DNA of 64,000 bases, taken from positions 29,305-93,304 of the forward strand of contig JAEWBF010000026.1 of the NCBI GenBank assembly GCA_023391285.1, given 5' to 3'. This DNA is from Verrucomicrobiota bacterium (lineage in GTDB: Bacteria > Verrucomicrobiota > Verrucomicrobiia > Opitutales > Opitutaceae). The translations under genes were made by a program, and so were the position numbers. Below, one piece after another: positions 35,553-44,451 of the stretch (position 1 is its first letter; the number at the start of each line of letters is the position of its first letter). Under the pieces are notes generated by a model. The model saw only the letters and a program-made list of their open reading frames with translations, was not told the DNA's origin and searched no databases.

Positions 35553-36738
35553 CCAGCTTCACTGCCCCGAGAAATTTCATCCGTTGCACGCCTTCGTGTG
35601 CGACCAATGTCACCTCGCCCAACTCCCCGACTCCGAGACGCCCGAACACATGTTCGGGAACTACCCATACTTCTCCTCCGTTTCCAAAAGCTGGCTGGCG
35701 CACGCCCGACGCTTCGTGCAGATGGCAGTGCAGATGTTCGCGCTGACCTCCGCCCATCAGGTGGTCGAAGTCGCGAGCAACGACGGCTATCTCCTGCAGT
35801 ATTTCAAGGAGCACAAGGTCGCCATCCACGGCGTCGAACCTGCCCGTAACATCGCCGCCGTCGCCGAAGCGAAAGGCATTCCCACCACATCGAAGTTCTT
35901 CGGCCTCGAAACCGCTCGCGAACTGCGCGACGCCGGCAAATCCGCCGACCTCCTCATCGGCAACAACGTCTACGCACACGTTCCCGACATCAACGACTTC
36001 ACCGCCGGTCTCGCTCATCTGCTCAAACCTCATGGTGTCATCTCGCTCGAGTTTCCACACCTGCTCCGGACGATGCAGGAGAACCAGTTCGACCAGATCT
36101 TCCACGAACACGCCTCCTATCTCTCGCTCGTCACCGTCGAACGCATCTTCGCCGCCCAAGGGCTGACCGTTTTCGACGTCGACGAACTTCCCACCCACGG
36201 CGGCTCGATCCGGATCTTCGGTAAACACAGCGACGACTCCTCTCATCCTGAGACTCCTTCTGTCGCCCAACTCCGCGCCCGCGAACAAACCTACGGTCTC
36301 GAGCGATCTGAAACCTACGACGCGTTTGGCCAGCAGGTAAGAACCACCAAATACCGCCTCCTCAGTCTCCTCATCGACGCCAAGCAATCCGGCGCTTCCA
36401 TCGTGGGTTACGGTGCACCCGGTAAGGGGTGCGTCATGCTGAACTACTGCGGCATCCGCTCCGAGTTCCTCGATTACCTCGTCGATCTCAGCCCCGCCAA
36501 GCAGGGCCTCTATATGCCCGGCGTCCACCTCGCCATCCATCACCCCGACCAGATCAAAGAGACCAAGCCCGACTACGTCCTGATCCTGCCCTGGAATTTG
36601 CGCGACGAGATCATGAGCCAGCTCTCCTACATTTCCGAATGGGGTGGAAAGTTCATCGTCCCCATCCCCGAAGCTCGCGTCGTCGAAGTCACTCCTTCTG
36701 CCGCTCACACGGCCCAGTCCTCAACGTTTCACGCATGA
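35455..36738 (+). CDS. NDP-hexose C-methyltransferase (zinc-binding, TylC3-like)
   Basis: 427 residues in the three-part layout of sugar C-methyltransferases. The N-terminal zinc domain has CRFCQ and CDQCHLAQL. The SAM domain has VVEVASNDGYLLQYF, IGNNVYAHVPD and the catalytic-loop EFPHLL. The C-terminal Methyltransf_14 domain has GYGAPGKGCVMLNYCGI. Members add a methyl group at C-3 of 4-keto-6-deoxy NDP sugars. Placed directly after rfbG, its substrate is probably CDP-4-keto-6-deoxyglucose. The start at 35455 is the first Met before the zinc domain. Confidence 0.92.
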   Translation: MSTHVCRFCQTPLSRTFADLGMAPMVSDYLRADQLHCPEKFHPLHAFVCDQCHLAQLPDSETPEHMFGNYPYFSSVSKSWLAHARRFVQMAVQMFALTSAHQVVEVASNDGYLLQYFKEHKVAIHGVEPARNIAAVAEAKGIPTTSKFFGLETARELRDAGKSADLLIGNNVYAHVPDINDFTAGLAHLLKPHGVISLEFPHLLRTMQENQFDQIFHEHASYLSLVTVERIFAAQGLTVFDVDELPTHGGSIRIFGKHSDDSSHPETPSVAQLRAREQTYGLERSETYDAFGQQVRTTKYRLLSLLIDAKQSGASIVGYGAPGKGCVMLNYCGIRSEFLDYLVDLSPAKQGLYMPGVHLAIHHPDQIKETKPDYVLILPWNLRDEIMSQLSYISEWGGKFIVPIPEARVVEVTPSAAHTAQSSTFHA

Positions 36739-37298
36739 CGTTTCAACCCACCTCCATCGAAGGCGCTTTCCTGATCGAACTCACCCGTCGCCAAGATGTG
36801 CGCGGCTCCTTCGCCCGTGTCTGGTCCGCCGCTTCGTTCCGCGAACGCGGCTTGGTGGCCGACATCGTCGAGATGAACACCTCGCGCACGCGGAAACGCG
36901 GCACCATCCGCGGTCTTCACTACCAAACCGCCCCGCACGCCGAAGCGAAATTCGTCCGCTGCACGCGCGGCTCGCTCTACGACGTGGTCCTCGACCTGCG
37001 GCCCGACTCTCCAACCTATCTGCGTTGGGCCGCGTTCGAACTGCGCGACTCTTCCGACCACACCCTCTACATTCCACCCGGCTGTGCGCACGGGTTCCAG
37101 ACGTTGCAGAACGACACCGAGATCACCTACGCCGTCTCCGCGACCTATCATCCGGAGTGCGAGCGGGGCATCCGCTGGAACGACCCCGCGTTTCACATCA
37201 CGTGGCCGATCTCCGACGTCACGCTCTCGGAAAAGGACTCCCACATCCCTCTCTTTCAGCCGAAATCCAAGCGTATCCCGAATCTGGTTACCGCTTAG
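36735..37298 (+). CDS. RfbC/RmlC-family sugar epimerase
   Basis: 187 residues, the usual size. Cupin fold with the active-site region RGLHYQ (catalytic His), KFVRCTRGSLYDVVLDLR and the conserved YIPPGCAHGFQTL. RmlC epimerises C-3 and C-5 of dTDP-4-keto-6-deoxyglucose; relatives in C-methyl sugar clusters epimerise only one centre. No dTDP-sugar genes are adjacent, so a CDP-4-keto-6-deoxy-3-C-methyl substrate is inferred. Its start overlaps the methyltransferase stop (ATGA). Confidence 0.92.
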   Translation: MTFQPTSIEGAFLIELTRRQDVRGSFARVWSAASFRERGLVADIVEMNTSRTRKRGTIRGLHYQTAPHAEAKFVRCTRGSLYDVVLDLRPDSPTYLRWAAFELRDSSDHTLYIPPGCAHGFQTLQNDTEITYAVSATYHPECERGIRWNDPAFHITWPISDVTLSEKDSHIPLFQPKSKRIPNLVTA

Positions 37299-37313
37299 AT
37301 CGATCGTCTCCTC

Positions 37314-38237
37314 ATGTCTCGTATCTTGGTGACCGGCGCCACCGGCCTGATCGGCCGTCATCTCCTGCCGCAACTCCACGCGGCCGGCTACGAAGTCCAC
37401 GCTCTCGCTAATCGCGCGGACGTTGCCCCTGATGCGCGTCCGCTCGCAACGTGGCACTCCGCCGATCTCCTCAGCACGAATTCGACACGATCCATCGTCC
37501 AGTCGGTCGCTCCCGTATACCTGCTCCATCTCGCGTGGCCGGCTCTCGTCAACAATCTCAACAGCGGCATCCATCAGACCTTCCTCGACGCCAGCCGCAC
37601 TCTTCTCCGCGAGTTTTACCTCGCGGGTGGCGCACGCGCCGCGGTGGCCGGCACCTGTTTCGAATACGATTGGAGCGACGGCCTGTGCGTGGAAAACCGC
37701 ACGCACCTCAAGCCCAACAGCGCTTACGGAGTCGCCAAGAATCAGCTGCGACAATACCTGGAGGATCTCGCGCACGAAATGCACCGCAGCTGGGCCTGGG
37801 GCCGGATTTTCTTCGTCTACGGTCCATATCAAGATCCCACTCGATTCGTTCCGGCGATCATCCATGGCCTCCTGGAGCGACGGCCTGTCCCCTGCACGGA
37901 AGGGTATCAGATTCGCGACTACCTGCACGCGTCCGACGTTGCCGGCGCCTTGCTCCGACTTCTCGAAAGTGGTCACGAAGGGACCTGCAATATCGGCTCT
38001 GGCGAAGCCGTCTCGCTCCGCGAAATCGCCGGCCAGATCGCCGACCTCATCGGCGGTCGCGAGCTTCTCCAGTTTGGGGCGCGCCCCATTCCTAGAAGCG
38101 AGCCACCCGCCATCCTCGCCGATACCCACCGCCTCCGTAACACCGTCGGTTGGACTCCACGCTTCTCCCTGACGACCGGCCTCGCCGACACCGTCGCCGC
38201 GCTGCAGTCCACCACGCGCGCCTCCGCAATCGCCTGA
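37314..38237 (+). CDS. NAD(P)-dependent sugar epimerase/reductase (final step of CDP-sugar cassette)
   Basis: 307 residues. Rossmann motif GATGLIGRHLL at the start, an active-site GTCFEYDWSDG region in place of the usual serine strand, YGVAK as the YxxxK motif and RIFFVYGPYQDP. It resembles reductases that finish 6-deoxy or 3,6-dideoxy sugars by reducing the 4-keto group. With rfbF, rfbG, the C-methyltransferase and the epimerase it completes a plausible route to a CDP-3-C-methyl-6-deoxyhexose. Confidence 0.9.
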   Translation: MSRILVTGATGLIGRHLLPQLHAAGYEVHALANRADVAPDARPLATWHSADLLSTNSTRSIVQSVAPVYLLHLAWPALVNNLNSGIHQTFLDASRTLLREFYLAGGARAAVAGTCFEYDWSDGLCVENRTHLKPNSAYGVAKNQLRQYLEDLAHEMHRSWAWGRIFFVYGPYQDPTRFVPAIIHGLLERRPVPCTEGYQIRDYLHASDVAGALLRLLESGHEGTCNIGSGEAVSLREIAGQIADLIGGRELLQFGARPIPRSEPPAILADTHRLRNTVGWTPRFSLTTGLADTVAALQSTTRASAIA

Positions 38238-38245
38238 ACTTGATC

Positions 38246-39574
38246 ATGCCTCAGATTTCAATCCTTGGCGCCGGTATGGCCGGTTTCGGCGCCGCTCATC
38301 GTCTCTCCGCGGCCGGCTTTCGTCCGCACATCTTCGAACGCCATAACTACCACGGCGGCCACGCCACGTCGTTCAAACACCCCGGCGGCTGGATCTTCGA
38401 CGATGGCCCGCACCTTTCGTTCACCAAGAACGAGCGCATCCGCGATCTTTTCGCCGAGAGCGTCGGACAACGTTTCGAGCAGATTCCCGTTCAAGCGAAC
38501 AACTACTGGCGCGGCCACTGGATCAAGCACCCCGCTCAGTGCAATCTCCACGGGCTCCCGCCCGACCTCCTCGTCAAGATCATCAGCGACTTCGTCCAGG
38601 CGACCAACGCCCCCGCGTCTCCGATCCGCACCTACGCCGATTGGTTGTATGCGAGTTTCGGCCGCGCCTTCGCCGAAACTTTTCCCATGCAATACGGCCG
38701 CAAGTTTCACACCACCACGGCCGACAACATGTCCACCGACTGGCTTGGGCCGCGCCTCTATCGCCCCACGCTCGAGGAGGTCTTGCGCGGCGCGCTTTCG
38801 CCCGACACGGCCGATGTTCACTACATCACACAGTGTCGCTATCCGACACACGGCGGCTTCGTCTCCTATTTCGATCGCTTCCTCCCCTGCGCCGAGACTC
38901 ATCTCGGACACGAGGTCATTGAAATCGACGTCGCGGAGAAATCGCTCTCCTTCGCCAACGGCACCCGCGTCGACTACGACGTCCTCGTTTCGTCCCTCCC
39001 GCTTCCCGTCCTGATAAATCGGATACCACAGGCGCCGTCCGATGTGGTCGAAGCCGCCCGACGTCTCGCCTGGACCGGTGTTCTCCTCGTCAACCTCGGT
39101 ATCGATCGCCCCGATATCTCGAAGGCGCATTGGAGCTATTTCTACGACGACGATGTCGTCTTCAGTCGGCTCAGCTACCCGCACATGCAGAGCCCGCACA
39201 CCGTCCCGCCGGGTTGCGGCAGCTTCCAGGCCGAGATCTATTTCTCGAAGAAATACAAACCGCTCGAGGCCGCTCCCGAATCCTGCATTCCACGGGTGAT
39301 CGACGACCTCAAACGCTGCGGTCTGCTCAAGGACTCCGATCGCATTCTCTTCTCCCAAGCCTCCGTCGCGCCTTTCGCGCAGGTGATCTTCGACCTCGAA
39401 CGTGCCGCCGCGCTCGAAACCATCCGCGGCTATCTCGACGACGTTGGCATCGCCACCTGCGGCCGCTACGGCGAATGGGGCTACCTGTGGACCGATGAAT
39501 CCTTCCTCAGCGGAGAACGCGCCGCCGAGCAGGCTCTGGCTCGTCTCGACGCCGCGTCGTCCAGCGCCGCCTGA
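38246..39574 (+). CDS. FAD-dependent oxidoreductase, UDP-galactopyranose-mutase/protoporphyrinogen-oxidase-like
   Basis: 442 residues. N-terminal dinucleotide-binding GAGMAGFGAAHRL with a following FERHNYHGGHA loop, then FDDGPHLSF, and a C-terminal FAD region (CGRYGEWGYLWTDESFLSGERAAEQAL). The fold is that of the NAD(P)-binding amine-oxidase/UGM superfamily. In glycan clusters such enzymes often make furanose sugars or oxidise lipid-linked intermediates; I cannot assign a reaction. The start at 38246 gives a normal FAD motif. Confidence 0.85.
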   Translation: MPQISILGAGMAGFGAAHRLSAAGFRPHIFERHNYHGGHATSFKHPGGWIFDDGPHLSFTKNERIRDLFAESVGQRFEQIPVQANNYWRGHWIKHPAQCNLHGLPPDLLVKIISDFVQATNAPASPIRTYADWLYASFGRAFAETFPMQYGRKFHTTTADNMSTDWLGPRLYRPTLEEVLRGALSPDTADVHYITQCRYPTHGGFVSYFDRFLPCAETHLGHEVIEIDVAEKSLSFANGTRVDYDVLVSSLPLPVLINRIPQAPSDVVEAARRLAWTGVLLVNLGIDRPDISKAHWSYFYDDDVVFSRLSYPHMQSPHTVPPGCGSFQAEIYFSKKYKPLEAAPESCIPRVIDDLKRCGLLKDSDRILFSQASVAPFAQVIFDLERAAALETIRGYLDDVGIATCGRYGEWGYLWTDESFLSGERAAEQALARLDAASSSAA

Positions 39575-39607
39575 GGCCCCCGCACGTTCTATCCCTCTCA
39601 TCCCGTC

Positions 39608-40507
39608 ATGCTCCGCGCGCTTCACCACTTGTTTCTGCCCCCCTATCGCCGCTCCCGTCCGCCGTCCAAACGAGTGGCTATTGTCATTCCGCTCTCGACG
39701 CGCTTCGATCTCACGCCGGACGAACGCATTTCGCTCAACCACCTCGAGCGTTACCTCGGCCGCTACGACCGCTTCTTCCTCGCGCCTGAAGGTCTTCCGC
39801 TGGAATTTCCCGAGCACCAGGTAAAGCGCTTCTCCAAAAAATTCTTCGGTTCGGTCGGCGCCCACACCCGCTTCCTGTATTGGCCCGGCCTCTACAAGGC
39901 GTTCCTCGATTACGAGTTCATCTTCTTTTACCACCTCGACGCCCTCGCGTTCTCCGATCAGCTCGAACAGTGGTGCGACGCCGGCTTTGATTACATCGGC
40001 CCACCGTGGCTCAAGTGCTCCGACACACCGTGGGTGACCCGTCCTCGCGTCGGCAACTGCGGCTTTTGCCTCATGCGCGTGGAGTCCGCACTCAAGGCTC
40101 TGCGCAATCGCTACCGCGCTTCGCCTAGCATGCTTTGGCTCGATCTCTTCACGCGCAACTGCGACCGCCTCGGACCGGTGATCGACTTGCTTCGCTGGCT
40201 CCAACCACGGTTCCCGGTTTCGAAACTCGTGAATCGTCCTCTCGAAGAGTTGGACAAGATGCAGAACCCCGGACCGCACAACGTAAACACCGATATCTTC
40301 TGGTCCGATCGCGCCGTGCGCTACCTGCCGGAATTCAAAGTCGCATCCTTTGAGGAGGGCCTGAGATTCGGCTTCGAAGCCGCTCCGCGCACCTGTCTCG
40401 AGCTCAATGGCGGTCAAATGCCCTTCGGCTGCCACGCCTGGCCCCGCTACGATCGAAAGTTCTGGGAGCCGTTCCTCATCGATCTTCGCACTTCGACTCC
40501 AGCGTAG
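39608..40507 (+). CDS. DUF5672-family protein, probable glycosyltransferase
   Basis: 299 residues matching the DUF5672 layout: VAIVIPLSTR at the start, a DxD-like FFYHLDALAFSD, FDYIGPPW, NCGFCLMRV, the NTDIFWSD stretch, SFEEGLRFGFE and the C-terminal FGCHAWPRYD. DUF5672 proteins occur in polysaccharide clusters and look like GT-A enzymes, but function is not established. Confidence 0.85.
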   Translation: MLRALHHLFLPPYRRSRPPSKRVAIVIPLSTRFDLTPDERISLNHLERYLGRYDRFFLAPEGLPLEFPEHQVKRFSKKFFGSVGAHTRFLYWPGLYKAFLDYEFIFFYHLDALAFSDQLEQWCDAGFDYIGPPWLKCSDTPWVTRPRVGNCGFCLMRVESALKALRNRYRASPSMLWLDLFTRNCDRLGPVIDLLRWLQPRFPVSKLVNRPLEELDKMQNPGPHNVNTDIFWSDRAVRYLPEFKVASFEEGLRFGFEAAPRTCLELNGGQMPFGCHAWPRYDRKFWEPFLIDLRTSTPA

Positions 40508-40622
40508 GCCGTCGCCCGCTTCCCTCCCATCCCGCATCAACCCTCTCGCTCGTGGACTCGTAAACTCCTGACCTCCGAACGAACGTCCTTTCGCTCCGAT
40601 TGTTCCCAGCTCCTCACGGCTC

Positions 40623-42149
40623 ATGAACCCCGAGCGCATCGTTCCGGCCATCGGCGCCGCTCCTACCCGTGACCCGATCACGCGGACGAGCACCCAACTG
40701 GGCGCCGTCGTTCCTTGGGCGATCCTCCTTCTCGCCGCCGCGCTGCGGGTGCTGGGACTCGAAAAAAGTGTGTGGCTCGACGAAGCGAGCTCGCTCTACC
40801 AAGCGACAGCGTCGGACTTCCTGGCAAGCGCCCGCTCCTACGATCACCCGCCCCTCTACTTTGCACTGCTCCGCGCCGGGCTCCATCTCACCGATTCGTA
40901 TACCCTCCTCCGACTCTTCTCGGTCGCCTGCGGCCTCGGTGCCGTCGCCCTCTTCTGCTTTTGGCCCGATCGAAGCCTGCGCGCCGGCGGCTGGATCGCC
41001 GGTCTCCTCCTCGCTGTCTCACCTGGCTTCGTCGCTCACTCCCAAGAACTCCGTCACTACGCGCTTCTCTCCTTATCGTTCACCGCCGCTCTCGCGTTCG
41101 CTTGGCGGCTCTCCCGCCATCCCGACAACATCCGCGTTCTTCTCGGCCTCGGTCTCTCGCTCCTCATAGCCGCGGCAACCCATCTCCTTGCCCTCTTTTT
41201 TGCCGCCGCTCTCGCCGCCTGGCTCCTTTGGTCTCTGCGCGGGAAGCCACCACGGCGTTGGCTGATAATCATAGCCACCGGCATCCTACCCGCGCTCCTC
41301 CTCGCGATCTTCCTAAAAACCGCCTTCCTGCAGGAAACCGACAAAACCACGGAGAACTGGTGGATGCCTCCGGTGACACCGGGGTTACTCGTCCGCGTCT
41401 TCCGCACCAATGTCGGTTGGGACGCGATCTCTCGCTTCTCCTACATCATCGAGGATGCTCTGCATATCAGCCGCTACGTCGTTCTCGTTGCAGCCGCGGG
41501 ATGCGGAACCGTTCTCGCTTGGACCGCCTTTTGTCATCGTCACGCCAGCCTCGCCCTAAGTCTGCTCGGAATCGCCGCGATCTACTGGACCGCCATGATC
41601 GCTTATTCGGTCACCGTCGCCCCCATCGTTTGGCCCCGAACGATGCTACCCGGCCTGCTACCGGGCCTGCTCGCCGTCGGCCTCGGCGTCGCCGCAAACC
41701 CGAAGCGCTCTCGCCGTTTTTTCGCGGCCGGTCTCACCCTCACCTTGGCCGCATTTCTCTCTGTTCCTTGGGTGCGCGGCCTCGCGTGGCAACCGGCCGA
41801 GGATCTGCGCGGACTCACCACCGCGGTGCGATCGCACCACACGCCCGCGGATCTACTCGTCTCCATCGACTATGCTGACGCCGGCTTGAAGCCCTACTGG
41901 CCGCAGATCCCCACCGAAACCATCCACCACATCCAGTCGATCACTCCCCCCGCCGAAACGCTCGCGGATCTCACCAAGCGCCGGTCGGCCTCCCGCTACA
42001 AATCCCTTCTCTTGCTCTATCGCGAGGACCATATGCTGGCAAAAAACCGCGTTCATTTCGACGCTCTCATCGAAGCCCTGACCGCGGAAGGTCTGTCTTC
42101 CGAAGAGATCTGGAACCACGACGGCTACCGCGTCCTCCGCTACCGATGA
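40623..42149 (+). CDS. GT-C type membrane glycosyltransferase (PMT/ArnT-like)
   Basis: 508 residues with about eleven hydrophobic helices. The first loop has the GT-C acidic motif SVWLDEASSLY, followed by YDHPPLYFALL, both standard for PMT_2/ArnT-like enzymes that use polyprenyl-phosphate sugars. The C-terminal 90 residues are soluble. This is the third GT-C-like protein of the window (others at 2472 and 4294). Its stop overlaps the next start (ATGA). Confidence 0.88.
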   Translation: MNPERIVPAIGAAPTRDPITRTSTQLGAVVPWAILLLAAALRVLGLEKSVWLDEASSLYQATASDFLASARSYDHPPLYFALLRAGLHLTDSYTLLRLFSVACGLGAVALFCFWPDRSLRAGGWIAGLLLAVSPGFVAHSQELRHYALLSLSFTAALAFAWRLSRHPDNIRVLLGLGLSLLIAAATHLLALFFAAALAAWLLWSLRGKPPRRWLIIIATGILPALLLAIFLKTAFLQETDKTTENWWMPPVTPGLLVRVFRTNVGWDAISRFSYIIEDALHISRYVVLVAAAGCGTVLAWTAFCHRHASLALSLLGIAAIYWTAMIAYSVTVAPIVWPRTMLPGLLPGLLAVGLGVAANPKRSRRFFAAGLTLTLAAFLSVPWVRGLAWQPAEDLRGLTTAVRSHHTPADLLVSIDYADAGLKPYWPQIPTETIHHIQSITPPAETLADLTKRRSASRYKSLLLLYREDHMLAKNRVHFDALIEALTAEGLSSEEIWNHDGYRVLRYR

Positions 42150-43162
42150 ACGACCATCGCGGCCCTGCGTCCATGAATCTTTCCTGCCCCATCGCGGATC
42201 TCCCCGCCCCGCCGCCCGGTCGCCACGGCTGGCCTTGGACCGTAGACGGCATTCCAGCCGAAAGGTCCTTGGAAAACCGCACTTCCTGGCCGCGCATCGC
42301 CCTCGTTACACCGAGCTACGATCAAGGCTCATATCTCGAGGAGACCATCCGCTCGGTTCTCCTCCAAGGTTATCCAAATCTTGAATACCACATCATCGAT
42401 GGTGGCAGCTCCGATGACTCCGTCGCCATTATCCGCAAATACGAGCCTTGGCTCGCCAGCTGGGTGAGCGAGCGCGACCGCGGTCAATCCGATGCGATCA
42501 ACAAGGGTTTCGCCCGCAGCTCCGGCCAAATCTTCAATTGGCTCTGCAGCGACGATCTTCTCGAACCCGGTGCGCTTCATCGCGTCGGCGAGGCCTTCTC
42601 GGATGACCCGGATTGCGGCGCCGTCGTCGGTGATTGCCGCTGTGTTTACGAGCAGGATCCCGCCCGCACCGGCATCCGCCCCTCCGACGTTGAACGCCTG
42701 AAACGCTCCCCTTTCGCCGCCGCCATCTGGCAACCAAGCTGCTTCTTTCGTCGGGACTTGATCGCCCGGGACCGGCTCGTGCTCGACGATTTGCACTTCT
42801 GCATGGACCGCGAACTCTGGTGCTATCTCGCCCGACGCGGCGCGACGTGGAAACACCTGCCCGTCTCTCTCAGCGTGAATCGCTTCACCGGCGCCAATAA
42901 ATCTCTCACCGGCAAGCAGCGGATCATCGCCGAAATCGATCGGATCTACCGCCTCTACCAGGACGAACGCTTCCCGCTCTCCGCCTGGCTGCGCCACGTG
43001 TGGCTTCCTCTCGTGCGTATCCAAAAACGCCATTCGTCTCCTCTTTTTCGCGCCGGTTCGCGGGTGCTTTCCTCCGGCGTCTCCCTCCTGCTTCGGACGC
43101 TCTATCCCGTCGACCGGCTGAAGCTGCTCCGCGCCGAATACTACGGCTACGAAATGTGGTGA
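42146..43162 (+). CDS. GT2 family glycosyltransferase
   Basis: 338 residues. ALVTPSYDQGSYLEETIRSV, YHIIDGGSSDDS, ERDRGQSDAINKGF and the metal motif NWLCSDDLL identify a WcaA-like GT2 enzyme. The first 45 residues precede the fold, and an internal ATG ten codons in is an alternative start. The C-terminal part is basic and amphipathic. It is coupled to the upstream GT-C gene by four bases. Confidence 0.92.
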   Translation: MNDHRGPASMNLSCPIADLPAPPPGRHGWPWTVDGIPAERSLENRTSWPRIALVTPSYDQGSYLEETIRSVLLQGYPNLEYHIIDGGSSDDSVAIIRKYEPWLASWVSERDRGQSDAINKGFARSSGQIFNWLCSDDLLEPGALHRVGEAFSDDPDCGAVVGDCRCVYEQDPARTGIRPSDVERLKRSPFAAAIWQPSCFFRRDLIARDRLVLDDLHFCMDRELWCYLARRGATWKHLPVSLSVNRFTGANKSLTGKQRIIAEIDRIYRLYQDERFPLSAWLRHVWLPLVRIQKRHSSPLFRAGSRVLSSGVSLLLRTLYPVDRLKLLRAEYYGYEMW

Positions 43163-43212
43163 GCTTCGCGCCCGTCTTCCGGGAACCGCTGCGCGTCGAC
43201 GCAGCTCAACTC

Positions 43213-44451
43213 ATGTCCTCAGCCCGAACCTTTCGCTTCGGTTTCGTTTCCACCATGAACGGCATGCCGTGGGGTGGCAGCGAGCAGCTTTGGAGCGACA
43301 CCGTGCTTCGTCTGCGCGAGCAACAGCATGAGGTCGCGGCGTCTGTTTTCCGCTGGCCCACGCGTCCCGAGCGTCTCGACGACCTCGCCCGCTCCGGCGT
43401 TCAACTCGCGTTCCGCCCGCTTCGACCGAACTTGAGGGATCGTATTGCGCTGAAACTCGCGCGAAGGCTTCCCCGCTTCCGCGACTATTCAAGCGCCGCT
43501 TGGCTGAAACGAAATGCACCCGACCTCCTCGTCATCTCGCAAGGTGGTCCGTGGGACGGCGTGCCGTGGATGACCTTGTGCCGGCGCCTCCGCGTTCCTT
43601 ACTGCTCCATCATCCAGGCCCACAGCGAGCTTTGGTGGCCGCCCGATTCCCGTCTCGACGAAATCCGATCCGGCCTGCTCGGCGCCCGGCGCGTCTTCTT
43701 CGTCTCCCGCGCCAACCGCCGCCTCATGGAGGCGCAGTGCGGCGCCGTGCTTCCCAACGCCGAGGTTGTCGCCAACCCTTGCAAGGTCGATCGTTCGTCA
43801 CCGGTCAACTGGCCCGAGGCGGGCGATGTCATTCGCCTCGCCTGCGTCGGTCGCATGGCCCCCGCCGCCAAGGGCCAGGACGTTCTGCTCGAGGTGCTCG
43901 CTCAGGAAAAATGGAGAAAACGTTCCTTGGAGCTCCACGTCTATGGCAGTGGCCCCTCCGAAGCCTCTCTCCGCCATCTCGCATCGTTCCTGCGTCTGAG
44001 AAGCGTGTTCTTCCACGGTCAGGTATCCGATATCCGCGCGATTTGGTCCTCCCACCACGCCCTTGTCCTCCCGTCGCGTTTCGAGGGCCTGCCGCTCACG
44101 ATCGTCGAAGCCATGCTCTGCGCCCGGCCGGTCATCACGACCGATGTCGCCGGCAACACCGAAGTCGTCACCGACAATCTCAACGGCTTCGTCGCCGGCG
44201 CCGCCACGGTGCCGCTACTCGACGAGGCGATGGAGCGCGCGTGGTCTCGCCGCGCCGAATGGCGCGACATCGGCCTCCGCGCCCGCTCCGCCGCTCTCGC
44301 CAGCACACCGTCGGATCCGGCAGGCGATCTCGCCCGCAAGCTCATCGGTTTTGTGTCTCGCGACAGCGCGAGACATGCCACCGCTCCGCGCGCGTTCCGG
44401 CCCGACGATCCCGCTCTCGCCCCCGAGCCTCAAGGCGCCCCTCTTCAGTGA
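43213..44451 (+). CDS. GT4 family glycosyltransferase
   Basis: 412 residues. FGFVSTMNGMPWGGSEQLW starts the GT-B acceptor domain; CVGRMAPAAKGQDVLLEVL, HVYGSGP, FFHGQVSDI and the E-x7-E donor motif PSRFEGLPLTIVEAM follow. Long upstream open frame (from 43000) is not conserved; ATG 43213 is chosen. The stop overlaps the GTG start of the next gene (GTGA). Confidence 0.93.
   Translation: MSSARTFRFGFVSTMNGMPWGGSEQLWSDTVLRLREQQHEVAASVFRWPTRPERLDDLARSGVQLAFRPLRPNLRDRIALKLARRLPRFRDYSSAAWLKRNAPDLLVISQGGPWDGVPWMTLCRRLRVPYCSIIQAHSELWWPPDSRLDEIRSGLLGARRVFFVSRANRRLMEAQCGAVLPNAEVVANPCKVDRSSPVNWPEAGDVIRLACVGRMAPAAKGQDVLLEVLAQEKWRKRSLELHVYGSGPSEASLRHLASFLRLRSVFFHGQVSDIRAIWSSHHALVLPSRFEGLPLTIVEAMLCARPVITTDVAGNTEVVTDNLNGFVAGAATVPLLDEAMERAWSRRAEWRDIGLRARSAALASTPSDPAGDLARKLIGFVSRDSARHATAPRAFRPDDPALAPEPQGAPLQ

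Noticed and set aside
38258..40693. 811-codon open frame on the minus strand
   Set aside because: It lies antisense to two well-recognised genes; such long frames arise from the very GC-rich third codon positions and the translation has no domain pattern.
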